64,000 nucleotides of DNA from Gemmatimonadaceae bacterium (GTDB lineage Bacteria; Gemmatimonadota; Gemmatimonadetes; Gemmatimonadales; Gemmatimonadaceae). The notes under the pieces were generated by a model that was not told the origin of the DNA, made no database searches, and saw only the letters and a list, made by a program, of their open reading frames with translations. The stretch lies in contig DASUHB010000033.1 in the NCBI GenBank assembly GCA_036273715.1, forward strand, positions 62,001-126,000. Reading direction: 5' to 3'. Both the position numbers and the translations under genes were made by a program. This document shows, piece by piece, positions 9,791 to 16,785 of this stretch. How positions within the stretch are numbered: position 1 is the stretch's first letter; each line of letters begins with the position of its first letter.

Positions 9791-10938
9791 CAGCGTTGCA
9801 CCGACCGGGGCGGCGGCGTGGGACGGCGCGCCGCGGCGACGCCTGATACCGGCGTCGGCGTCTGCCAGCTGGCGTCAGGGATAGTGGGCGGCGTTCGCGG
9901 GGGCGGAACGCGGCCACCCGGCGCGCGTGTACCGCCGCGCGACGCAAGCGTGGCGCCGAACCCGACGGTGACAGCCACCCACGTCACCATAGCCGCGACG
10001 AGTCGAATCAGCGCGCCGAACCAACCAGCCCACGACAGCAGACCACCGACCATCCACAGCACGAAGTAAAGGGACAGCCCGATGAACAGGAACTGCACCA
10101 CCGGCGGCGGAGTGTACGGCGATACCGCTCCGCGCCATCGCATGGCCGCTTCGCCGGTCATATACGACATGGCGAGGAAGCCGAGTGCGATGGCACCGGC
10201 GCCGCCCAACACGAAGCCGACGATCGCGAAGGGAATGAGCAGAATGCCGATGACGGTGATGCAGAGCGCGACGATGCAGACGACGAGCGCGGGCAAGAAC
10301 GCGATCTGTCCAACGACGCCGTAGAAGAAACACCGCGAAAAGTCGTCGCGGATGCGCTCGGCGATGTTTTCGAGGTTGCCGCGCGCGAAGAGGGCGGCGA
10401 ACAGGCCGATCACCGCGAGCACGAGGTACCAGCCCACGGCCAGCGACAGCGACCGTTTGGTGGCCTGCGCCGGCGTCCGCGGCGCGCTCTTGGCCAGCGG
10501 CCCCACGGTGAGGGCGGACAGCGAGCGCATCTCGCCCTCGACCGTTCCGCCGTCGAGCTGCACATGGCCGCCTAACGCGATCGCGTCGCCGCGCACCACG
10601 CCGCCCGAGTGGACGACGACGTCTCCGCCTAACGCAACGGCGTTGCCCGTGACCGTGCCGCGGACGTCGAGGGGCCCGTGGAACGATCCGATGGACCCGT
10701 TGACCGTGGTCCCCGCCGGCACCGTGCGCGGCCCGGATTCCACCGCGGACCGCTCGATCGCAACGCCGTTGGGATCGCGGCCGAGGGAGTCGACGAGGGC
10801 GGTGATCGAATCGCCGGCGCTCGGCGCGCGGGCAGGAGCGCGTTTGGTCTGGGCCCCGGCGGCATGGACGGATGTGGCCACCGCGAGCGCGCCAGCCAGG
10901 ATCGCGGCGCGCAGGCAGGCCAGGTGGCGGGTCGGCAT
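9790..10938 (-). CDS. Signal-peptide bactofilin-like repeat plus multi-pass membrane protein
   Basis: I choose ATG 10938, which starts a classical signal peptide (MPTRHLACLRAAILAGALAV) and lies 4 bases after the anti-sigma stop; the frame extends further upstream but only through the antisense-looking tail of that gene. Of 382 residues, about 75-135 form short Gly/Val repeats (GTVTGNAVALGGDVVVHSGG, VVRGDAIALGGHVQLDGGTV) typical of polymer-forming bactofilin beta-helices. From about residue 155 on there are some five or six hydrophobic segments, and the C-terminal 55 residues are Pro/Arg-rich. Bactofilins are normally cytosolic, so an exported repeat fused to membrane helices is unusual. Coupled by a 1-base overlap to the next gene. 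Confidence 0.75.
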   Translation of the reverse strand: MPTRHLACLRAAILAGALAVATSVHAAGAQTKRAPARAPSAGDSITALVDSLGRDPNGVAIERSAVESGPRTVPAGTTVNGSIGSFHGPLDVRGTVTGNAVALGGDVVVHSGGVVRGDAIALGGHVQLDGGTVEGEMRSLSALTVGPLAKSAPRTPAQATKRSLSLAVGWYLVLAVIGLFAALFARGNLENIAERIRDDFSRCFFYGVVGQIAFLPALVVCIVALCITVIGILLIPFAIVGFVLGGAGAIALGFLAMSYMTGEAAMRWRGAVSPYTPPPVVQFLFIGLSLYFVLWMVGGLLSWAGWFGALIRLVAAMVTWVAVTVGFGATLASRGGTRAPGGRVPPPRTPPTIPDASWQTPTPVSGVAAARRPTPPPRSVQR

Positions 10939-10942
10939 CGGT

Positions 10943-11524
10943 CTAACGACGGCGCGGACCCGCCACCACGGCGCGCATCGCACGGGCCGTAACGGCGGCA
11001 AACAACAACAAGAGCGTGAGCGCGACCCAGACGCCGATGGCGCCGCTCGTTCGAAACGCGTGAACGGCCGCATTCCCGAAGAACGCCGCCACGACGTCGG
11101 CCAGACCGCTGCCGACGGCAGCGCGTACCCGGCCGACTGCCAAGTCGATGGAGAAGATCACCGCGTCGAGGCGCGTCAGCAGAAAGAGCGACACGATGGT
11201 GAGGACCACGGCGGCGCTGCCTACGCCGGTCCACGCAAATGCGCGAGCCGTGCGCGTGCGCGGCATCCAGCCGCGGACGGTATCCAGCGCGGCGACGTGC
11301 CAGGGGACGAACACCTGGACCTGCGACAACACCCGATCCGCGAAGACGGTGGACGGCACGAAGTGCGGGAGATGCTCGAGCTGCCGGACCAATGCACGCG
11401 CCTCGTCGAGCTCGGCGCGACACGTCGCGCAAGCCCGAACGTGCATCTTGAGCGGCGCCGTGCCGAAGCCGACGTCGCCGTCAAGCAGCTGATCGATCTC
11501 TTCAGGAAGTAGGTGTCTGTCCAC
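10943..11524 (-). CDS. Anti-sigma factor with zf-HC2 zinc finger and membrane helices
   Basis: 193 residues. The N-terminus has the anti-sigma zinc-finger pattern H-x3-C-x2-C in HVRACATCRAEL (His28, Cys32, Cys35), the domain that grips ECF sigma factors. One hydrophobic segment follows at about residues 95-117 and another at about 160-185, so the protein is membrane anchored. It lies 47 bases downstream of the ECF sigma gene, the standard sigma/anti-sigma arrangement. It would hold the sigma factor at the membrane until an envelope signal triggers release. The signal is unknown. Confidence 0.88.
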   Translation of the reverse strand: MDRHLLPEEIDQLLDGDVGFGTAPLKMHVRACATCRAELDEARALVRQLEHLPHFVPSTVFADRVLSQVQVFVPWHVAALDTVRGWMPRTRTARAFAWTGVGSAAVVLTIVSLFLLTRLDAVIFSIDLAVGRVRAAVGSGLADVVAAFFGNAAVHAFRTSGAIGVWVALTLLLLFAAVTARAMRAVVAGPRRR

Positions 11525-11571
11525 GGGGCCTCCACCAAGTCGTACGTTGCGGTGTGTCAGAGGGTTTCACG

Positions 11572-12198
11572 TCAGGTGCGCAGGTGAGACAGGGCTTCCC
11601 GGAGCTCGTGCCGGGCACGATGGATGTACGTTTTGACCGTGCCAAGGGGCAGGTCGAGGGTGGCCGCTATTTCCTCGTAGGACCGGCCCTCGACGTGCCG
11701 CAGGAGAATGCAGGAGCGATATTCGGGGCGAAGCTGGGCGATGGCGCGTTCGATGGCGGTTCCGAGCTCACGCGACTCGATTTCCTCGAGCGGCGATTCG
11801 TCGTGCGACCGCACGTCGACCGAGGTTGCCTCGGCTTCGGCGGTGGTCTGAGCGTGGGGCGAGCCTTCGATACTGATCGTGTCGAGCTGGCGCTTGCGGA
11901 GATGATCGATGGTGAGGTTGTTAGCGATCTTGAACAACCAGCTCGAGAACTTGAATTCCGGACGGTAGCGATCGATGTGGTTCAGGACGCGAACGAACGT
12001 ATCCTGCGCGAGATCTTCCGCGGTCTCGCGATCGCGGACCATGCGGAAAATGAGCGAGAAGACGGGTCGTTCGTAGCGGTGAACGAGCTCCCGAAACGCC
12101 GCTTCCCGTCCTTCTTTGGCGAGGGTTGCGACATCGGCGTCGGGGAGGGTCGAGAGATCGTAGGAAGACGGCAACTCGATCGAGTGCGAGACGGTCAA
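11572..12198 (-). CDS. ECF (group 4) RNA polymerase sigma factor
   Basis: Sigma region 2 is clear (VFSLIFRMVRDRETAEDLAQ, then DTFVRVLNHIDRYRPEFKFS and WLFKIANNLTIDHLRKRQ) and region 4 has the helix-turn-helix RSYEEIAATLDLPLGTVKTY. No in-frame ATG lies near the conserved start. A TTG at 12198 gives 208 residues; another TTG at 12174 is possible. The frame stays open upstream to about 12402, but that part overlaps the divergent ubiE gene and looks non-coding. It is first in a four-gene minus-strand operon with its anti-sigma factor and two envelope proteins, so it probably regulates an envelope function and itself. I see no convincing GGAAC-type autoregulatory promoter in 12199-12289. Confidence 0.9.
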   Translation of the reverse strand: MTVSHSIELPSSYDLSTLPDADVATLAKEGREAAFRELVHRYERPVFSLIFRMVRDRETAEDLAQDTFVRVLNHIDRYRPEFKFSSWLFKIANNLTIDHLRKRQLDTISIEGSPHAQTTAEAEATSVDVRSHDESPLEEIESRELGTAIERAIAQLRPEYRSCILLRHVEGRSYEEIAATLDLPLGTVKTYIHRARHELREALSHLRT

Positions 12199-12289
12199 CC
12201 GGCCGATGCTCGCGCAAGTTAGCGTGCTGGTGCTCGGGCATCCAGCATCGCGCTTGCTTTGGCTTTTGCTTGAGCCCAACTTTTCCTGA

Positions 12290-13099
12290 ATGTCTGCGGT
12301 CGACACGGAACGGCGCGAAGCGCTCGAGGCGGCGGGTGCGGGGCGCGAGCGCGCGACTGACGCGCAGGCGGAGCAGGGCGCGCAGGCGAGCGGTGTGGTC
12401 AAGCGCCGATACGTGCGGCGGATGTTCTCCGAGATCGCGCCGACCTACGATTTTCTCAACAGGCTGCTGTCGTTCAACATCGATCGCCGGTGGCGCCGGC
12501 GGGCGATCGACGTGCTCGGCTGGGAGCGTCGTCCGCGGGGGCTCTATCTCGACGCGTGCGCCGGCACGCTGGACATGAGCGTCGAGCTGTCGAAGCGCGC
12601 CGGATTTGCCGGCACCGTGCTGGCGGCCGATTTCGCCGAAGCGATGCTGCGGGCGGGAGGGAACAAGCCTGGCGCGGCGAACGTGCGCGCGCTGGTGGCG
12701 GACGCGCTCCAGCTTCCGTTAGGCGACGCGTCGGTCGACGGCGCGATGGTGGCGTTCGGCGTGCGCAATTTCGCCGACATCGACGCCGGGCTTCGCGAGC
12801 TGGCGCGCGTCCTCAAGCCAGGGGCTCGGCTCGTGGTGCTCGACTGCTCGGCGCCGCCCTCGGCACTCGTCCGCGGAGTATACCACGTGTATTTTAGACA
12901 GTTGCTGCCGCTGGTGGGCCGCCTGGTGAGCGGCCATCGCACCGCGTACCGCTACCTGCCCGAGTCGGTGGCGCATTTTCCGCCGGCGCCGGAGCTCGCG
13001 GCGCGGCTGGCGCAGGCCGGTCTCGCCGGCGTGGGCTACGAGACGCTCACCCTCGGCGTGACGGCGGTGCACTGGGGCGAACGAGGAGCCGGCGCGTGA
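12290..13099 (+). CDS. menG: Demethylmenaquinone methyltransferase (UbiE/MenG family)
   Basis: 269 residues; the class I SAM-methyltransferase core starts near residue 40. Family hallmarks are RMFSEIAPTYDFLNRLLSFN, the SAM loop YLDACAGTLDMS (the usual GGTGD is replaced by AGTLD), and VAFGVRNFADIDAGLRELARV followed by LKPGARLVVLD. It would perform the last C-methylation of menaquinone. The first 38 residues are an Arg/Glu/Ala-rich extension not needed by the family. Its TGA overlaps the GTG of the ubiD-like gene. Because UbiD-, UbiA- and UbiX-like genes follow, menaquinone via the futalosine route is the likely pathway. Confidence 0.92.
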   Translation: MSAVDTERREALEAAGAGRERATDAQAEQGAQASGVVKRRYVRRMFSEIAPTYDFLNRLLSFNIDRRWRRRAIDVLGWERRPRGLYLDACAGTLDMSVELSKRAGFAGTVLAADFAEAMLRAGGNKPGAANVRALVADALQLPLGDASVDGAMVAFGVRNFADIDAGLRELARVLKPGARLVVLDCSAPPSALVRGVYHVYFRQLLPLVGRLVSGHRTAYRYLPESVAHFPPAPELAARLAQAGLAGVGYETLTLGVTAVHWGERGAGA

Positions 13100-14580
13100 G
13101 CCTCGATTCGTTAGGCGAATTTCTTTCGGCCCTCGAGGCGGCCGGCGAGCTGGTGCGCGTGCGCGCGCCGGTGGCCGTGGAGCTCGAGCTGTGCGCGATC
13201 GCCGACCGGGTGATGAAAAGCGCAGGGGGCGGGAAGGCGCTCGTGTTCGAGCAGCCCGTGCTGCGCGACGGGTCGCGATCGAACTATCCCGTGGCCATCA
13301 ACCTGTTCGGCTCGCTGCGGCGTATGGCGATGGCGTTAGGCGTGGACGACCTGGATGCGATCGGCGCGCGGATCACCGAGCTGCTCGAGCTCAAAGTGCC
13401 GGAGGGCATTCTCGGAAAGCTGTCGCTGCTGCCGCGGCTCCTCGAGGTGGGAAAGTTTCCGCCGCGCATGCGGAGCGGGTCGCCGCCGTGCCAGGCCATC
13501 GTGTGGCAGGGCGACGAGATCGATCTGCACCGACTGCCGATCATCACTTGCTGGCCGGAAGACGGCGGTCCCTACATCACGCTGCCGATGGTCATTTCAC
13601 GCGACCCGGTGCGCGGCATTCGGAACGTCGGTATGTACCGCGTGCAGCAACTGGGGTCGCGCACGCTGGCGATGCACTGGCAGCGCCACAAGGTCGGCGC
13701 CGCGCACTGGCGCGTGATGGCCGGGCGGGGCGAGACGATGCCGGTGTGCATCGCGATCGGCGCCGATCCGGCGTCCGTGTACGCGGCGTCGGCGCCGCTC
13801 CCGCCGACGGTCGACGAGTTTCTGTTCGCCGGTTTCCTGCGCCGCGAGCCGGTCTCGCTCGCCAGGGCGGTGACGTGCGACCTCGAGGTGCCGGCCGAAG
13901 CGGAGATCGTGATCGAAGGGTACATCGATCCGCGCGAGCCGTTAGTCACCGAGGGGCCGTTCGGCGACCACACGGGATTCTATTCGTTAGCCGATCTCTA
14001 TCCGTGCGTGCACGTCACGGCGGTGACGATGCGAGAGAATCCGGTGTACGCGACCACCATCGTCGGCCGGCCGCCGATGGAAGACTTCTATCTCGGCCAT
14101 GCCACCGAGCGCATTTTTCTGCCGCTGCTCAAGTTGACGATCCCCGAGATCGTCGACTATCACATGCCGGCGGAGGGGATCTTTCACAACCTCGTCTTCG
14201 TGTCGATCGACAAGCAGTATCCCGGACACGCGTACAAGGTGATGAACGCGATGTGGGGGCAGGGGTTGATGGCGCTGGCGAAGCTGTTGGTGGTCGTGGA
14301 CAAGGACGTGAACGTGCGCGATCCGCAGGAGGCGTGGTGGGTGGCGCTCAACAATCTGGACCCGGAGCGCGACGCGCGATTCACGATGGGGCCGATCGAC
14401 GTGCTCGACCATTCGAGCCGCGCCTTCACGTATGGATCGAAGATGGGCCTGGACGCGACGCGCAAATGGCCGGAGGAAGGGTTCGATCGGCCGTGGCCCG
14501 GCAGAGTGGTGATGGACGCGGCCACCGACGCCCGCGTCCGCGCGCGTTGGGCAGAGCTCGGCATTCCGCTCGGCGCGTGA
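13096..14580 (+). CDS. UbiD-family prenylated-FMN decarboxylase (MqnL-like candidate)
   Basis: 494 residues, the standard UbiD length. Active-site stretches include GMYRVQQLGSRTLAMHWQRH (FMN/metal contact region) and the E...E box LVTEGPFGDHTGFY near residue 285, which holds the catalytic acid residues of UbiD enzymes. UbiD decarboxylates aromatic or unsaturated acids using prenylated FMN made by UbiX; the ubiX-like gene is two genes downstream. With menG and a UbiA-type prenyltransferase alongside, the probable substrate is the prenylated dihydroxy-naphthoate of the futalosine menaquinone pathway (inference). GTG 13096 overlaps the menG stop by 4 bases. Confidence 0.92.
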   Translation: MSLDSLGEFLSALEAAGELVRVRAPVAVELELCAIADRVMKSAGGGKALVFEQPVLRDGSRSNYPVAINLFGSLRRMAMALGVDDLDAIGARITELLELKVPEGILGKLSLLPRLLEVGKFPPRMRSGSPPCQAIVWQGDEIDLHRLPIITCWPEDGGPYITLPMVISRDPVRGIRNVGMYRVQQLGSRTLAMHWQRHKVGAAHWRVMAGRGETMPVCIAIGADPASVYAASAPLPPTVDEFLFAGFLRREPVSLARAVTCDLEVPAEAEIVIEGYIDPREPLVTEGPFGDHTGFYSLADLYPCVHVTAVTMRENPVYATTIVGRPPMEDFYLGHATERIFLPLLKLTIPEIVDYHMPAEGIFHNLVFVSIDKQYPGHAYKVMNAMWGQGLMALAKLLVVVDKDVNVRDPQEAWWVALNNLDPERDARFTMGPIDVLDHSSRAFTYGSKMGLDATRKWPEEGFDRPWPGRVVMDAATDARVRARWAELGIPLGA

Positions 14581-14620
14581 GCATTCAGTTAGGCGCGCGG
14601 GGGGAGGCGCGGAGCGCGGC

Positions 14621-15535
14621 ATGACCACGGACACGGCGCCCATGCGCGAGGGCCAGACGTTCACGGGCGCGTCGCGCCTGACACGTTACGCCAATCTGGT
14701 CAAGCTGCCGCACACGCTGTTCGCGCTGCCGTTTGCGCTCGTCGGTGTGGTGCTCGCGAGCTATGCCCAACCGGTGACGTGGCGGGTGGTGGGCTGGGTG
14801 GCCGTCGCCTTCACGGCGGCGCGGTTCACGGCGATGGGCTTCAACCGGATCGCCGATCGCCGGCTGGATGCACAGAATCCGCGGACGGCGCAACGCGAGA
14901 TTCCGTCCGGTGCGATCGGCGTCGGCGAAGCGGCGGCGGCCGTGGCCGTTGCCGCCGCGCTCTTCGTGTTCGCGGCGTGGCGCCTCAATCCGCTCTGCTT
15001 CCGGCTGTCGCCGCTTGCGTTAGGCTGGGTGCTCTTCTACAGCTACACCAAGCGGTTCACGCACTGGGCGCACCTTGCGCTCGGACTCGGAACGGGCATC
15101 GCGCCGGTGGGCGGCTATCTCGCCGTGACCGGCACCTGGAGCAGTCCCTGGTGGGCGATCGTGCTGCTGGCGATCGCCGTCATGGGTTGGGTGGGCGGCT
15201 TCGACATTTTCTACGCGCTCCAGGACGTCGGCTTCGACAGGCAGCACGGCCTGCACTCGCTGCCGGTGACGCTGGGCGAGCGCGGCGCCGTGCGCGCCGC
15301 GCGCGCGCTCCACACGCTGACCGTACTCTGCCTCGCGGGCGCCGGCCTGGCGTTAGGCGGCGGCGCGCTGTATCTCGCCGGCGTGGCGGTCGTGGCCGCG
15401 CTGCTCGTGTACGAGCACGCGCTCGTGCGGCCCGGCGACCTGTCCCGCCTCGACGCCGCGTTCTTCACGATGAACGGCATCATCAGCGTCACGTTCTTCG
15501 GGTTCGTGCTGCTCGAGCGGCTGATCCGGCGATGA
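14621..15535 (+). CDS. UbiA-family polyprenyltransferase (MqnP-like candidate)
   Basis: 304 residues, about eight or nine membrane helices. Both Asp-rich prenyl-diphosphate/Mg2+ motifs are present: NRIADRRLDAQNPRT (about residues 72-86) and DIFYALQDVGFDRQHG (about 194-209). The form NRxxD in place of NDxxD is typical of the UbiA/MqnP branch. It attaches a polyprenyl chain to an aromatic acid in the inner membrane. The 40-base gap before it contains one GTTAGGC motif (14588-14594). It ends in an ATGA overlap with the ubiX-like gene. Naphthoate rather than 4-hydroxybenzoate is inferred from menG. Confidence 0.93.
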   Translation: MTTDTAPMREGQTFTGASRLTRYANLVKLPHTLFALPFALVGVVLASYAQPVTWRVVGWVAVAFTAARFTAMGFNRIADRRLDAQNPRTAQREIPSGAIGVGEAAAAVAVAAALFVFAAWRLNPLCFRLSPLALGWVLFYSYTKRFTHWAHLALGLGTGIAPVGGYLAVTGTWSSPWWAIVLLAIAVMGWVGGFDIFYALQDVGFDRQHGLHSLPVTLGERGAVRAARALHTLTVLCLAGAGLALGGGALYLAGVAVVAALLVYEHALVRPGDLSRLDAAFFTMNGIISVTFFGFVLLERLIRR

Positions 15536-16155
15536 CGCCGCGCGCCGCGCCCATCGTCGTCGCGATCACCGGCGCCTCCGGTGCGCCCTACGCGGTGCGC
15601 CTGGTCGAGCAGCTCGCGGCGGCCCGCCGGACCGTGTCGCTCATCGTGTCATCGCACGGATGGCGTTTGTTAGGCATGGAGGCCGGCATCGGGGACGCGG
15701 ACGCCCTGCGCGCGCGGGTCGGCGCGGCCGCGTGGGACCGCTCCGTGACCGTGTTCGATGACGGCGATCGCGGCGCCGCTCCGGCGTCGGGCTCGGCGCG
15801 CACCAGCGGGATGGTGGTATGCCCGTGCTCGATGGGGACGCTGGCGGCGATCGCACACGGAACGTCGCGGTCGCTCATCGAGCGCGCAGCCGACGTCACG
15901 CTCAAGGAGAGACGCCCGCTGCTCCTCGTACCGCGGGAGACTCCGCTGAGCGTGATCCACCTCGAGAACATGCTGCGCGTGTCCCGCGCCGGCGCCATCG
16001 TAATGCCGGCCGCGCCGGGATTCTATCACGCGCCAACGGGCATCGATGACCTCGTCGATTTCGTCGTCGCCCGCGTGCTCGACCACCTGGGCGTGGAGCA
16101 CCGGTTGAGCGCACGGTGGGGCGACGCGGCGCCGCGCCGCGGCGTCGATGCCTAA
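15532..16155 (+). CDS. UbiX-family flavin prenyltransferase (MqnM-like candidate)
   Basis: 207 residues, usual for UbiX. It makes prenylated FMN from FMNH2 and a dimethylallyl phosphate, the cofactor of UbiD. Diagnostic segments are AITGASGAPYAVRLVEQL (flavin loop), VCPCSMGTLAAIAHGTSRS and LLLVPRETPLSVIHLENML. ATG 15532 overlaps the prenyltransferase stop (ATGA); the frame is open far upstream but that part is an Arg-rich shadow of the UbiA gene. Position after UbiD and UbiA genes supports a shared menaquinone role. Confidence 0.92.
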   Translation: MTPRAAPIVVAITGASGAPYAVRLVEQLAAARRTVSLIVSSHGWRLLGMEAGIGDADALRARVGAAAWDRSVTVFDDGDRGAAPASGSARTSGMVVCPCSMGTLAAIAHGTSRSLIERAADVTLKERRPLLLVPRETPLSVIHLENMLRVSRAGAIVMPAAPGFYHAPTGIDDLVDFVVARVLDHLGVEHRLSARWGDAAPRRGVDA

Positions 16156-16645
16156 CGACACGCCCGTCGTCATCGGTCTCATCTCGGACACGCATGGCCT
16201 GGTGCGGCCGGGCGTCCACAGGGCGTTGGCCGGCGTGTCGCTCATCCTTCACGCCGGCGACGTCGGCGGCGATGACGTGCTCGACGAGCTCGCGCTCATT
16301 GCGCCCGTCGAGGCGGTGTTCGGCAACACCGATGAGCCGGACGACCCGCGTCTCGCGCAGGAATTGGTGCGCGAGGTGGCGGGTGTCCGCATCCACGTAA
16401 GCCACGGACACGAGCTCGGACAGCCGCGACCCGAGCCGCTCGCCGCCCGATACGCGGGCGATGTCCTCGTGTACGGCCACACACATCAAGCGCTCGTCAC
16501 CCGAGTCGATGGACGTCTCATCGTGAATCCCGGCGCCGCCGGACCGCGGCGCTTCAACCTGAAGCCGAGCGTTGCGCGGCTCACGATTGCCCGGGGCCGG
16601 GCAGAGGTCGCGATCATTCCGGTCGACGCGGAGACGGTCGGCTGA
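16148..16645 (+). CDS. YfcE/MJ0936-type metallophosphoesterase
   Basis: 165 residues, the usual size of the small calcineurin-like phosphodiesterase group. Metal-binding motifs occur in order: SDTHG near residue 14, HAGDVGG near 36, FGNTDEPD near 57, SHGHELG near 80 and YGHTHQA near 104. Biochemically such proteins hydrolyse phosphodiesters (often bis-pNPP in vitro) with unknown physiological substrate. The ATG overlaps the ubiX-like stop by 8 bases, and the start ATGCCTAACG contains the iterated motif. Probably the last gene of the menaquinone operon, without an obvious pathway link. Confidence 0.9.
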   Translation: MPNDTPVVIGLISDTHGLVRPGVHRALAGVSLILHAGDVGGDDVLDELALIAPVEAVFGNTDEPDDPRLAQELVREVAGVRIHVSHGHELGQPRPEPLAARYAGDVLVYGHTHQALVTRVDGRLIVNPGAAGPRRFNLKPSVARLTIARGRAEVAIIPVDAETVG

Positions 16646-16697
16646 TCGTCGCGAGGATTCGTCCACCGCGAATTGGTGCGCGGCAGCGAGTAATTGG

Positions 16698-16726
16698 TTG
16701 ACGCCGCTTGCGCCGGACGCGAGTAT
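16698..16726 (+). promoter_or_regulatory. Possible sigma-70 type promoter for the S9 peptidase
   Basis: TTGACG (16698-16703), a 17-base spacer and GAGTAT (16721-16726) lie 60 bases upstream of ATG 16786, in the 140-base gap after the phosphodiesterase gene. The -10 match is modest (3 of 6). Confidence 0.35.
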
Positions 16727-16785
16727 GTCGCCGTCCGTCGCGGCGACATCGGCCGCCGCGCCGCACTCTCACTCCGAGGATCCCC

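Noticed and set aside
8721-9947. 408-codon minus-strand open frame across the toast-rack gene
   Set aside because: Arg/Pro-rich shadow; the overlapping 8900-9790 frame has a signal peptide and beta repeats.
13191-14624. 477-codon open frame inside the UbiD-type gene
   Set aside because: Arg/Ala-rich composition with no motifs, and the UbiD frame has all expected active-site sequences.
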